From contig CAVQME010000010.1 in the NCBI GenBank assembly GCA_963713545.1, forward strand, positions 496,001 to 560,000: a stretch of 64,000 bases of DNA, written 5' to 3'. The translations under genes and the position numbers were made by a program. The notes under the pieces are model-generated. The model ran no database searches. It saw nothing but the letters and a program-made list of their open reading frames with translations, and was not told the origin of the DNA. This document shows, piece by piece, positions 24,249-32,839 of this stretch. Numbering within the stretch: the stretch's first letter is position 1; each line of letters opens with the position of its first letter. The DNA comes from CAVPLM01 sp963713545. Its GTDB lineage: Bacteria > Actinomycetota > Thermoleophilia > RBG-16-64-13.

Positions 24249-25648
24249 TCACTCGCACGCCTCTCCATCATTCAGAAATCTCGCGTACTCTGCCATCCGC
24301 GCAAGTGCGTACACCGCGCGCTTGGGATCCGGGTACGCGGCTACGCCTCTGTCGCTCAGGAACGTGTATATCTCGGGCTCTGACTCCGGCAATGCGTATA
24401 CGGACACTGCCACCGGTTTGCTGATGCTCGTGGCCGCGGCCGCCACGTTCTCCAGACATTCCTGGACGGGCGTCGAGATGATGAGGATCATGTCGATGCC
24501 CTCGTCCTCAGCCACGATCTCGATAGCTTTCGCATACAAGCTGGGATCCAGCAGTGAAGCCACGCCGGTATCGGTGGGGTTGCCCACCGAGGTGCCCACA
24601 GGAGGTAGCACCTCTCGTAGACGCGCGGTGGTACGCTCGGCCAGCCGCGGCAATCCAGGCCCATGGCGTAGCAGTTGTCGGCGGTGCCGACGCCGGTCCC
24701 TCCCTGGCCGGTGATGATCGCTACCCTGTTACCCTTGGGCAGAGGCAGATAGTGGAAAGCCATGGCGAGGTCCACCACCTCTTGGACGGTGGTGACGTTG
24801 ACGATCCCCGTCTGCTTGAAGAGCGCGTTCCATATGGTGGCCGATCCGGCGAGCGCTCCGGTGTGCGAGGCGGCCGCCCGGGCACCCTGCTCGCTTGAGC
24901 CACCCTTCCACAGGATGATGGGCTTGCTGCGGGAGACCTCGCGGGCCACCTCGAAGAAGCGCCGCCCGTCTTTCACCCCTTCCATGTAGCCCAGGATGGT
25001 CTTGGTATCCTCGTCCTGGCCGAAGTACTCCAGGTAGTCTTCGGCGGCCAGGTCGCACTCGTTGCCGCCGCTGACGACGGTGCTGAAGCGCACGCCCTTG
25101 GTGGCCAGGAACCAGACGAGATAGTCCAGGAACGAGCCGCTCTGGGAAAAGCCTCCGACGGAGCCCGGTTCGGCCGGAATGCCCTTCATCAGCACCTGCG
25201 GATAGGTGATGACGCCGGCCCGGGGATTGAAGAAGCCCAGGCAGTTGGGGCCGATGACGCGCGTCCCGCCTTCGCGGCCCACCCGTCCTATCTCCCGCTC
25301 GAGCTCCTTGCCCTCGGCGCCTAGCTCGCCGAAGCCGGAGGCAAAGACGACCGCGCCCTTGACCTTGTTCTGGACGCACTCCCTCACCAGGCCGAGCACC
25401 GACTCCGGCGGGGTAAGAAGGATGGCGACGTCCAGTTGGTCAGGAACCGCGCTGATGCTGGGGAAGGCCTTGAATCCCAGGATCTCCTCGCGCTTAGGAT
25501 TGACCGGGTATAGCTTGCGGCAACCCGCGTCCCTCATACCTTCCAAGAAGAGACGCCCGAAGCTGCCTTCCTTGTCGCTGGCCCCCACCAGGGCCACCGA
25601 CTCCGCATTGAATATGTGCGACAGCTGCTCAACGGTTTGCGACGACAT
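24249..25648 (-). pseudogene. acdA: Acyl-CoA synthetase (ADP-forming) alpha subunit, one-base frameshift
   Basis: Two frames make one protein of about 466 aa, the usual length of the stand-alone alpha subunit. It contains a CoA-binding domain (1-130, VALVGASDKEGSFGR), a succinyl-CoA-ligase-like domain (GPNCLGFFNP, FSQSGSF, with the phospho-His region SHTGALAGS near 255) and the C-terminal domain in the second frame (LPPVGTSVGNPTDTGVA). The shift lies at about 24655, where one base is missing between GLD and LPRLAER. The enzyme conserves thioester energy as ATP, releasing an acid and CoA. It starts 4 nt after its beta subunit. All domains are otherwise conserved, so a sequencing error is possible. 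Confidence 0.85.
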
Positions 25649-25652
25649 AGCT

Positions 25653-26351
25653 CTACTCTCCCAGGATCACGCGTGCATCGACGGCTAGGGCCCCGTCCGG
25701 GTAGGCGAAGATGGGGTTGAGGTCCATCTCTCTCACCTCCGGCGTCTTAGCGGCAAACTCCGAGACGCGCAGAAGGATGTCCTCGAGCGCGCACGTATCG
25801 ACCGGATCGGAGCCGCGAAAGCCGTCCAGAAGCGCGGCCGCGCGAATCTCCCTGATGGCGCTTCTCGCGTCATGCTTCGTCAGGGGCACGATCTTGAAGC
25901 TTACGTCTTTGAGGACCTCCACCCAGACGCCGCCCAGTCCGAACATGAGGACGGGACCGAACTGGGGATCGGTGGCCATGCCTACGATCACCTCGAGCCC
26001 GGGACGAGCCATGTTCTGGACCGTCACGCCCTCGATGACAGCGCCCGGGAACTTCTCGCGGCAGGCCGACATGATGGCCTGGTAGGCCTGGGCGACCTCG
26101 ACCTCGTTCGCCAGGCCGACCTTCACCCCGCCGGCGTCGCTCTTGTGAGTGATATCCGGGGAGGAGACCTTAAGGACGCAGGGGTAGCCGATCTCCCGGC
26201 TGTGGTTCACAGCCTCCTGCTCGGAGGTCGCCAACTTCATCTCGGTCGTGTCTATGCCAAGACTCCTGAGGAGCTGCTTCGACTCCATCTCCGTGAGAAT
26301 GGGGCGCCCCTCGTCTTGGGCCTTCTTTATGATCTCGGTGGCACTGCTCAT
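25653..26351 (-). CDS. acdB: Acyl-CoA synthetase (ADP-forming) beta subunit, ATP-grasp
   Basis: 232 aa from the ATG at 26351, where homologues begin (SSATEIIKKA). An in-frame ATG at 26375 overlaps the preceding gene by 14 nt and is less likely. The ATP-grasp_5 signatures are CVLKVSSPDITHKSDAGGV, VQNMARPGLEVIVGMATDP, VLMFGLGG and MDLNPIFAYPDG. It pairs with the alpha subunit downstream to convert an acyl-CoA plus ADP and phosphate into acid plus ATP. It probably performs the energy-yielding last step of the adjacent pathway. Confidence 0.9.
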   Translation of the reverse strand: MSSATEIIKKAQDEGRPILTEMESKQLLRSLGIDTTEMKLATSEQEAVNHSREIGYPCVLKVSSPDITHKSDAGGVKVGLANEVEVAQAYQAIMSACREKFPGAVIEGVTVQNMARPGLEVIVGMATDPQFGPVLMFGLGGVWVEVLKDVSFKIVPLTKHDARSAIREIRAAALLDGFRGSDPVDTCALEDILLRVSEFAAKTPEVREMDLNPIFAYPDGALAVDARVILGE

Positions 26352-26361
26352 GTGTTGCGAT

Positions 26362-27192
26362 CTAGTCCTTGTCATATTTGATGTACTCGAAATCGTGGGC
26401 GGATTTGCTCAGGTTGAACGAGTACATCTCCGAGATCACCTGGGTGCGAAGATACTTCTCCACATACTCGCGCCACGGCTTCACGGCCAGATGATGCGTC
26501 ATGCGCCGGCAGGAACGGGTCTTCTGCATGATGTCGCGGGCCAGTTCCCAAGCCCTGTCCATGATCATGTCTCTCTCGACGATCTCATTGATTGCGCCCA
26601 GCTCGAGGCATTTTTGCGCGTCGAGCCCCTTGGTGGTCAAGGCGTAGTAGTTTCCGCGTTTGAGACCGAGCAATACCTGCAGGGCCATCATCTGGCCGTC
26701 TCCGGGCACGTGTCCGCCGTGCATCCCGAAGTGGTCGTCCTGCAGGATGAAATCGGGGGTACAGAGGGTGATGTCGCTCATCAAGGCCATCTCCCAGTGG
26801 ATGCCCTTGCCGTTGATGGCGCTGATCGTCGGGATCTCTATATCGTTGACGAAGTTCTCCACCACTTTGAGGGTGTCGTAGATCTGGACGTTGTAGCGCT
26901 GGTCGTTGTCCGGCGAGTCTTCGACGTCCTTGAAGGACGAGGTATCCCACTCGTTGATCCACTTGTCACCTGTGGCGGTGAAGATGAGGACCTCATTCTT
27001 GGTGTCGTGGCCGACGACGGTCCATAGCTCGGAAAGCGCATGGTGCATCTGGTAGCTCCAATGCACCGGGCCCTCGAACGTGTGCATCCTCACTTCGAGG
27101 ATCCCGTCCTCCCTCTTGAAATGGAAGAACCTCTTGAAGCGCTCCGCATACTCCTCGAGCGTGGGCATGTGAACGTAGTCTTGTTCTGCCAT
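26362..27192 (-). CDS. Crotonase-superfamily hydrolase, 6-oxocamphor hydrolase-like (copy 1)
   Basis: About 276 aa; the ATG at 27192 has AGGAG 9 nt upstream. The crotonase fold shows strong local resemblance to 6-oxocamphor hydrolase, which cleaves a cyclic beta-diketone by retro-Claisen hydrolysis. Matching elements are MHHALSELW, NGKGIHWEMALMSDI (the His122-like residue), LQDDHFGMHGG (His145-like) and HVPGDGQ (Asp154-like). No CoA-binding signature of true enoyl-CoA hydratases is evident. The gene lies between the beta-keto acid cleavage enzyme and the CoA ligase, fitting ring opening of a 1,3-dione. The specific substrate is unknown. Confidence 0.8.
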   Translation of the reverse strand: MAEQDYVHMPTLEEYAERFKRFFHFKREDGILEVRMHTFEGPVHWSYQMHHALSELWTVVGHDTKNEVLIFTATGDKWINEWDTSSFKDVEDSPDNDQRYNVQIYDTLKVVENFVNDIEIPTISAINGKGIHWEMALMSDITLCTPDFILQDDHFGMHGGHVPGDGQMMALQVLLGLKRGNYYALTTKGLDAQKCLELGAINEIVERDMIMDRAWELARDIMQKTRSCRRMTHHLAVKPWREYVEKYLRTQVISEMYSFNLSKSAHDFEYIKYDKD

Positions 27193-27303
27193 CTTCACTG
27201 ACTCCTATCGATCGCGTTTACTATCGGGGCTTGATATTTCGGCAGCCGGCACCTGGCAACCAGGCGGTGGCTCTGACTACGGGGTCGTACCGCCGGATCC
27301 CGA

Positions 27304-28119
27304 TCACCGCACCAGTTCGGGCGACAGCTTCAGCCTCTCCACCACCTCGTCCACCGTCGCCGGCTGAAGGTTCAGCGACTTCGCCACACCCACGAGTTGC
27401 TCGACGAGTTGGGCGTTGGACGACGCAAGCTCCTTCGGCCTTACGTACAGCGTGTCCTCCAGACCGGTGCGCGCGTTACCGCCCATGGCTAGACCGATGG
27501 CGGTCAACGGCAGGTTGGCTTTCGAGATGGCGATCACCTGCCAACTGGTGTTCGGGGGCAGCTCGCGTACGCAATACGAAAGCAGCATAGGATCGGCCGG
27601 CATGCCGCCCTTGACGCCCATGACGAAGGAGACCTGAAGCGGCTCGGTAAGGAGGTCCTGCTTCAGCAGGTCCAGCATCAGGCCCAGGTGTCCGGTGTCA
27701 TATATCTCGACCTCCGCCTTCACGCCCAGCTCGCGCATGCGTGCGGCAAGCTCCAGCATCTGCTTGGGCGGGTTGCGGAACTCGTGGGGACCGATGGTCA
27801 TGGTGGCAGGGTTCAGGGTGGCCATGGCGGGCTTCGCCTCGACGATCTTCATACGGTCTTCGTAGGGGAACCCACCCCCGGTGGAGAGCTGCACGATGCC
27901 CGGGCACTTCTCGCGCACCGCCTCCACGGTGCGCCGCGCCACGTCGAGGTCGGTGGTGAACTCGTCGTTCTCGCGCAGATGGATATGGATGACGGCGGCG
28001 CCGGCTTCGTAGGCGCCCTTTGCAGCTTCCGCTACCTCGGCCGGATTGCCCGGCATCGCGGGGCTGTCCTTCTTGGTAGCGGCGGGGCCGGTGAGCGAGG
28101 CGGTAATGATCGGATTCAC
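27304..28119 (-). CDS. Beta-keto acid cleavage enzyme (BKACE, DUF849)
   Basis: 271 aa TIM-barrel protein. IIHAS-like start (NPIITASLTGP), zinc-binding HIHLR (His-x-His near 46-48), LSTGGGFP, MTIGPHEFRN, EVEIYDTGHL and SFVMGVKGGMPADP are all BKACE hallmarks. The family condenses a beta-keto acid with acetyl-CoA to give acetoacetate and a new acyl-CoA; one member, triacetate acetoacetate-lyase, works in anaerobic phloroglucinol degradation. It is the first gene of a unit with the OCH-like crotonase and the ADP-forming ligase, following a strong terminator (28265-28294). Confidence 0.9.
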   Translation of the reverse strand: MNPIITASLTGPAATKKDSPAMPGNPAEVAEAAKGAYEAGAAVIHIHLRENDEFTTDLDVARRTVEAVREKCPGIVQLSTGGGFPYEDRMKIVEAKPAMATLNPATMTIGPHEFRNPPKQMLELAARMRELGVKAEVEIYDTGHLGLMLDLLKQDLLTEPLQVSFVMGVKGGMPADPMLLSYCVRELPPNTSWQVIAISKANLPLTAIGLAMGGNARTGLEDTLYVRPKELASSNAQLVEQLVGVAKSLNLQPATVDEVVERLKLSPELVR

Positions 28120-28264
28120 GCTGCTATGCCTCCTGGTTGAATCGTGTATGCCATTTCGTCATTTGACGTGTCCCCCACTTCTCCACCTGGATCAGGCAGG
28201 AGTTTGGCGCCATGCCCGTCGAGGTCGGTGTTACGAACCGCTTCGACGATCCACCCTTTCGGCG

Positions 28265-28294
28265 GCGAGGGGGCGTGAAATCACGCCCCCTCGC
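28265..28294. terminator. 14-bp GC-rich hairpin terminator
   Basis: Arms 28265-28278 (GCGAGGGGGCGTGA) and 28281-28294 are perfect with a 2-nt centre. It lies 40 nt after the stop of the second crotonase (28334) and 146 nt before the BKACE start, dividing the catabolic genes into two minus-strand units. Confidence 0.7.
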
Positions 28295-28333
28295 CCGGAT
28301 GGTCCAAGAAGGGCGGCGCGCCCCACTCTACCC

Positions 28334-29176
28334 CTACTTCTTCTCCGCGTCGGTCCAGCGGCCCTTGATCTCATCGAAATGATGAGGGCTGCGGAGCAGA
28401 GCCAGGCCGTAGAACTCATGGCCGGTGTGCACCTGGAAGTCGTCCAGGACGGCGCGTTTCCACGGGCGGACCGTGAGTTGATGGGTCAGACGCCGGATGG
28501 CCCGAGGCTGCTTCATGATGGACTCGGCGATGTCCCACGCACGGTCCAACAACTTGTCGTGGGCAACGATCTCATTGACCGCACCCACCTGCAGGCAGGC
28601 CTGGGCATCGAAGCCCTGCACCGTGTACATGTTGTAGGCGGCTCGTTTCGGGCCGAACAGCACCTGAGCCACTAGGGTCTGCCCGTCACCAGGTACGGTG
28701 TGGTCTCCGAAATGGTCGTCGCGCAGCACGAAGTCCGGTGTGCAGAGTGTGATGTCGGCCATGATGGCGAACTCGGTATGCAGACCCGGTCCGTTGATGG
28801 CCGCGATGGTGGGGATATCGATATCCCAAAGGAAGTTCTCCACCAGCTTCGTGCAATCGTGATAGTTCGTGTTGAAGATGAGGTTGTTGCCGTCCCCGCT
28901 CTGCTCGACCTCGGCGAACGACTCGTGGTCGAAGTCCCCGATCCAGTAGGGGTCGGTGGAAGTGATTATCACCACCTCGTTCTCAAGATCGTGTCCGATG
29001 CAGGCCCAGGCCTCGGGCAACGCCTGGTGCATCTGGAACGACCATTTGACCGGCCCCCCCTTCGTGTGCATCCGCACAAAGAGGATCCCGTCCTTGCGTT
29101 CAAAGGTCAGGTGCTCCTCAAACCACTTGCTGTACTCCTCGAGCTTGGGAATGGAGACGAACTTCGTGCCAGCCAC
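28334..29176 (-). CDS. Crotonase-superfamily hydrolase, 6-oxocamphor hydrolase-like (copy 2)
   Basis: 280 aa, paralogue of 26362-27192 with the same residues: MHQALPEAW, NGPGLHTEFAIMADI (His122-like), LRDDHFGDH (His145-like) and TVPGDGQ (Asp154-like). Two such enzymes in one locus suggest two successive or alternative beta-diketone cleavages, or action as a mixed oligomer. It is encoded in one unit with the cupin, SDR and 3-hydroxyacyl-CoA dehydrogenase and is followed by a terminator. Confidence 0.8.
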   Translation of the reverse strand: MAGTKFVSIPKLEEYSKWFEEHLTFERKDGILFVRMHTKGGPVKWSFQMHQALPEAWACIGHDLENEVVIITSTDPYWIGDFDHESFAEVEQSGDGNNLIFNTNYHDCTKLVENFLWDIDIPTIAAINGPGLHTEFAIMADITLCTPDFVLRDDHFGDHTVPGDGQTLVAQVLFGPKRAAYNMYTVQGFDAQACLQVGAVNEIVAHDKLLDRAWDIAESIMKQPRAIRRLTHQLTVRPWKRAVLDDFQVHTGHEFYGLALLRSPHHFDEIKGRWTDAEKK

Positions 29177-29222
29177 TTGCAGTACTCCTGTTTCTGACGA
29201 TTGTCCGGAACCGCTCAGAACA

Positions 29223-29570
29223 CTATTTCAGGGTGTTGACGATCACAAGCATGGTCGCGGGTTTGCTGGTGTTGTTGAGGATCGACCTGCCTTCGTTAGG
29301 GCCGATATAGAGCGAGTCCCTCGGCCCGAGGACGAATTCCTCGGTCTCGCCTTTCACCGTGAGTTCTCCCTCGAGGACGAAATAGACCTTCTCTTCGGCC
29401 GAATCCGTGCCGGAGAACTCCACCCCTCCCCCGGGCAGGTAGTGCGACATCCCCATCCAGAAGCTCTTGAGACCGGTCTCGGCCTCACCCTGGAACCTGC
29501 CGGAGACCACGTTGAAGTGTTTGGGCGGAACACCGTACTTCTTCATGTCTGCGTAAGCGACCTTTTTCAT
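29223..29570 (-). CDS. Small cupin-domain protein
   Basis: 115 aa, a single conserved beta barrel (about 35-112). The first cupin motif is degenerate: MSHYLPGGGVEFSGTDSAEEKVYFVLEGEL keeps one His and Glu residues. The second motif reads YIGPNEGRSILNN with the usual His replaced. Metal binding is therefore uncertain. It could be a small isomerase or decarboxylase accessory in this pathway, or a ligand-binding protein. Confidence 0.78.
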   Translation of the reverse strand: MKKVAYADMKKYGVPPKHFNVVSGRFQGEAETGLKSFWMGMSHYLPGGGVEFSGTDSAEEKVYFVLEGELTVKGETEEFVLGPRDSLYIGPNEGRSILNNTSKPATMLVIVNTLK

Positions 29571-29606
29571 GGGTCCATGACCTCCTTACCGGTCTTCGTG
29601 TGCCGA

Positions 29607-30362
29607 TCACACGGCGGACAGTCCGCCGTCGATGTAGAGGATCTGCCCCGTCATAAAGTCAGACTCGTCCGACGCCAGGAGCACGGTGGGGCCGACGATG
29701 TCATCCGGATTACCTAGGCGGGACAGGGGGATGTCCGCCGTCATCTTGGAGTAGATCTCGGGCTTGGACAGGAACTCCCGGGTCATGTCTGTAATCACGA
29801 GCGCCGGCGCAAGGGCGTTTACATGGATGTTGTATTTGGCCCATTCGGCCGCCAGTGTCTTGGTGAGGGAGTCCACGCCACCCTTGCTGGAGGCATACGC
29901 CGTCCCCCCTATCGACGGGGCGACCTTGCCTCTCACCGAAGACATGTTGATGATCTTGCCTCGCTTCTGCTCGATCATGACTTTGCCCACGGCCTGGCAG
30001 GCCAGGAACGTCCCCAGCACGTTGAACCGGATGACCCTCTCGAATTCCTCGGGGGGCATCTCTTCCGCCGAGAAGCGCGCGTTGGTGCCGGCCACGTTCA
30101 CCAAGATGTCTATCTTGGAGAAGGCCTGCATCACTTTGTCGACCATGGCCTGGAGCGACTCGGCACTGGTGACGTCGGCAGAGATGGCCAGCGACTTCCT
30201 GCCAAGCGCCTCGATGTCCCGGACGACCGGCTCCAGATGCGACACGTCGCGACTCGTGACGACGACGTCCGCTCCGCACTTGGCCAGCCCTACGGCGATA
30301 GGGCGCCCCAGCCCACCGCCTCCTCCCGTCACGATCGCGACCTTACCTGTCAGATCGAACAC
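29607..30362 (-). CDS. Short-chain dehydrogenase/reductase
   Basis: 251 aa classical SDR. The cofactor motif is TGGGGGLG (12-19), and TSRD after beta 2 suggests NADP(H). NVAGTN, catalytic Ser in SSVRG, YASSKGG (Tyr and Lys of YxxxK) and the C-terminal YIDGG are all present. It would reduce a ketone or oxidise a hydroxyl on the ring or its cleavage product; phloroglucinol reductase belongs to the same superfamily. It lies between the cupin and the 3-hydroxyacyl-CoA dehydrogenase genes. Confidence 0.9.
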   Translation of the reverse strand: MFDLTGKVAIVTGGGGGLGRPIAVGLAKCGADVVVTSRDVSHLEPVVRDIEALGRKSLAISADVTSAESLQAMVDKVMQAFSKIDILVNVAGTNARFSAEEMPPEEFERVIRFNVLGTFLACQAVGKVMIEQKRGKIINMSSVRGKVAPSIGGTAYASSKGGVDSLTKTLAAEWAKYNIHVNALAPALVITDMTREFLSKPEIYSKMTADIPLSRLGNPDDIVGPTVLLASDESDFMTGQILYIDGGLSAV

Positions 30363-30403
30363 CGGACCTCCTTCCGTAGCGGTGGCAGCAGGACTCTCTG
30401 GTC

Positions 30404-31372
30404 CTAGTCCTGCTGCTGGTTCTCCTGCGATTCCAAGAACAGCTTGAGTTGCGGTAGCAGCCGACGATTCTTCTCCGCGAGAACCTCCTCACGCGTCTTA
30501 CCACTGTAGTCATACCAGCCCTTGCCCGACTTGATGCCTAGTTCGCCTTTGTTGACCTTGTCCACCAGCATCGGTGACGGTTCGGTCGCGTTGCTCAAAC
30601 CCTTGAAGACTCGCCCCGACACCACCATGGCGATATCGAGGCCGATCATGTCTTCGACCTCCATGGGACCCAAGCAGGCGAACCTGAAGCCGGTGCTGCT
30701 TTTTATCGCAGTGTCAAGATCCTCCGGGGTCACGATCCCTTCGTCCAGCAGGTAATCGATCTCTCGCTCGATCGCCCCCATGATTCGGTTCACGATGAAG
30801 CCGGGCACTTCCTTGCGCACCAGCACCGTCTTCTTGCCCGAGGCCTCCATGAGGCGCTTGGTCTGCTCGAACGCGGCATCAGAGGTGCCATCACCCCGAT
30901 GGATCTCCACCAGGGGGATGATGTGCCCGGGATTGAAGTAGTGGATACCGATGACGTTATCGGGGCGCGGGAGCCCCTCGGCCAAGGAATCCACCGTGAG
31001 ACTCCCGGTGTTGCTCCCGACGACCAGGTCCTCGTTCGCTGCCTGTAGGGCAGCCAAGAGACTCCTCTTATCCTCGAGGACCTCGCGAATGGTCTCCACT
31101 ACGTAGCTGCACCCCTCGACGGCCTGGGTCATATCAGTGGTAACGACCCCCTCGATCCGGCTCATCACCTGCTCGACGGTCTCCTCGATGAGGCCGAACT
31201 CGATGAACTGCTGTACGTTCTGCCTGAGCTGACCAAGGGCCCGAGTCAGCGGTTCCTCGCGCCGCGCCACGAGTCGAACGTCGAACCCATTTTGTGCGAA
31301 GGTCTGCGCGATGCCTTCACCCATGGTCCCCGTGCCCACGATGAGTATCTTCTCTGTGCTTCCTGCGGTCAT
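30404..31372 (-). CDS. 3-hydroxyacyl-CoA dehydrogenase family protein
   Basis: 322 aa from the ATG at 31372, which has GGAGGC 6 nt upstream; frames further upstream lack a ribosome-binding site. The Rossmann domain reads ILIVGTGTMGEGIAQTFAQNG, then VGSNTGSL, the catalytic dyad region IGIHYFNPGHIIPLVEI and C-terminal VKRxxPGFIVNRI-like VRKEVPGFIVNRI. It oxidises a 3-hydroxy acid or its CoA ester with NAD+. It is the first gene of its unit, divergent from IclR (31518-32411) across a region with IclR-type repeats. Confidence 0.9.
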   Translation of the reverse strand: MTAGSTEKILIVGTGTMGEGIAQTFAQNGFDVRLVARREEPLTRALGQLRQNVQQFIEFGLIEETVEQVMSRIEGVVTTDMTQAVEGCSYVVETIREVLEDKRSLLAALQAANEDLVVGSNTGSLTVDSLAEGLPRPDNVIGIHYFNPGHIIPLVEIHRGDGTSDAAFEQTKRLMEASGKKTVLVRKEVPGFIVNRIMGAIEREIDYLLDEGIVTPEDLDTAIKSSTGFRFACLGPMEVEDMIGLDIAMVVSGRVFKGLSNATEPSPMLVDKVNKGELGIKSGKGWYDYSGKTREEVLAEKNRRLLPQLKLFLESQENQQQD

Positions 31373-31465
31373 GCTCTTGCCTCCGACGCTGTGCACCGTG
31401 GACTCCTTGTGATCCACTCTTCTCGGCCACATTAATCCATACCCAGAGACTGGTGTCAAGAAATT

Positions 31466-31500
31466 GTTCATGTTATGGTGATTCTGTTCATGTTATGAAC
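31466..31500. promoter_or_regulatory. Tandem operator GTTCATGTTATG(AAC)
   Basis: GTTCATGTTATG occurs at 31466-31477 and again at 31486-31497, exactly 20 bp (two turns) apart. The second copy extends to a perfect GTTCAT-GTT-ATGAAC dyad (31486-31500). The site lies in the divergent gap between the 3-hydroxyacyl-CoA dehydrogenase and IclR genes and abuts the IclR ribosome-binding site, fitting autorepression and control of both units. Confidence 0.65.
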
Positions 31501-31517
31501 CGGTAAGAAGGAGTGGC

Positions 31518-32411
31518 GTGGAGCCCACCTCGACGAAATCCGAACGAGCGGCCGCCTATAGGGTGAAAGTGCTCGATCGAGCGATAGATATCCTCGACGC
31601 CTTCACGCCGCGCCAGAGTGAACTCAGCCTCCGCGAGGTCGTGGAGGCGACCAAGTTGAACCGGTCGACTGCCATACGGCTTGTAGCGAACCTCGAGCGG
31701 CGCGGACTCCTGCAACAGGTGCCCGCCACCGGCCGATACCGGCTCGGGCGCCGGCTCTTCGAGATGGGAAGCATGGTGTACTCGTCACTCTCACTTCTCG
31801 AGGCAGCGGCCGGACCTCTCTCCGCTCTCGAGCAGCGATCGGGGGCTACCATCATTCTGGCAGTCCGGAATGGTGACTACTCTGTGACGGTCGACCGACG
31901 ACAAGGCGTCGGCGATGGATTCGCGATGGTGCCGATGCCGAGCGAAGTGGGGGACGTGCGATCCCTGACCTATGGGCCCGTAGGCCAGGTTCTCCTGTCG
32001 GCGCTTACCCCCGAGGCCGTCGACGACCTGCTGGAAAGATACCCCCTGGAGCGGTACACCCCCTACTCCATAATGGATCGCGAACGATTCCTAGAACGAC
32101 TCCCGCTCGTAAGGAGCGAGGGATACGCGATCGAAGTCAACGAGGTGGTGGAAGGTCTCATGGGAGTAGCTGCTCCGATCCTCGACTTCGCCGGCAACAC
32201 GGCCGGCGTTCTGTCGTTGGGTTTCCCCGCGACGCGGGAGAACGACACAGCGTTCCTGGATGCGGCCGTTCGCGACCTCAAGCAAACGGCGGCGGAAGTG
32301 TCGGCGAACTTGGGCTACGGCGGCGATGCAGACGCAGAGGCCGGGGCGGCCGCAGAGGCCGGGGCGGCCGGGTCTGGGGAAAGCCGGAACGAGACCGCCG
32401 AGAAGCGCTAA
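31518..32411 (+). CDS. IclR-family transcriptional regulator
   Basis: 297 aa with a GTG start preceded by AAGAAGGAG. The winged helix (about 15-80) reads LSLREVVEATKLNRSTAIRLV; the effector domain spans about 95-265. The C-terminus carries an acidic/Ala-rich tail produced by an 18-bp direct repeat (EAGAA twice, near 32336-32371), dispensable in most homologues. It is divergent from the 31372-28334 catabolic unit, with a tandem operator between. Confidence 0.93.
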   Translation: MEPTSTKSERAAAYRVKVLDRAIDILDAFTPRQSELSLREVVEATKLNRSTAIRLVANLERRGLLQQVPATGRYRLGRRLFEMGSMVYSSLSLLEAAAGPLSALEQRSGATIILAVRNGDYSVTVDRRQGVGDGFAMVPMPSEVGDVRSLTYGPVGQVLLSALTPEAVDDLLERYPLERYTPYSIMDRERFLERLPLVRSEGYAIEVNEVVEGLMGVAAPILDFAGNTAGVLSLGFPATRENDTAFLDAAVRDLKQTAAEVSANLGYGGDADAEAGAAAEAGAAGSGESRNETAEKR

Positions 32412-32605
32412 CGAGTGCCCCGGGGGCCAGTGCGGTCTTCCCTTCCGACCTCATTTCGAGCTCCCCAAGACTTCAGCAAGTCAGTAGACAAAGAGATCGA
32501 GGTTATCGAGGCAGGGACTGTACTCACCATACTCGATGCCTCGGACGATCCTCACGACGGTATCGCTAACGGGAGTCGGAACCTGATATCTCCTTCCCGT
32601 ATCAC

Positions 32606-32722
32606 TTAACAGACATTGATGACATCGATCTCGCTTTTCCTGCCGTTCTCGATGCCCTGAGCCCCGGCAACCCGCTTCGTGTCAACGAGGTAGACGTCAT
32701 CTGCGCCGGGGGCATTGGTCAT
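32606..32722 (-). other. Possible short coding remnant, unrecognised
   Basis: This is a 38-aa open frame (MTNAPGADDVYLVDTKR to DVINVC), open a further 14 codons upstream, with protein-like composition in a 428-nt gap between IclR and the RNA-binding protein. No ribosome-binding site is obvious, and I do not recognise the family. It may be the C-terminal end of a lost gene. The remaining gap sequence (32412-32605) shows nothing else. Confidence 0.25.
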
Positions 32723-32787
32723 AGCTGCCCCCAAGTGCGGGCCCGTTCTCAGCTTCTCTGTCTACGCTCCCAAAGATGCCGGACACA

Positions 32788-32815
32788 GAAACGCCGGCCC
32801 GAAGGCCGGCGTTTC
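32788..32815 (-). terminator. Terminator hairpin with UUCG loop
   Basis: A 12-bp perfect stem (GAAACGCCGGCC, 32788-32799 with 32804-32815) closes a TTCG tetraloop on the minus strand. It begins 24 nt after the stop of the RNA-binding protein and is followed by TGTGT on that strand. C(UUCG)G loops are exceptionally stable, so this is a convincing end for that transcript. Confidence 0.8.
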
Positions 32816-32839
32816 ATCAGTAGCGCTTGTGCGCGACTC

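Noticed and set aside
23896..24714. Plus-strand frame overlapping the His-rich gene
   Set aside because: It runs through acdA in antisense and lacks any biased or conserved composition; the frame starting at 23892 has the ribosome-binding site and His/Cys pattern.
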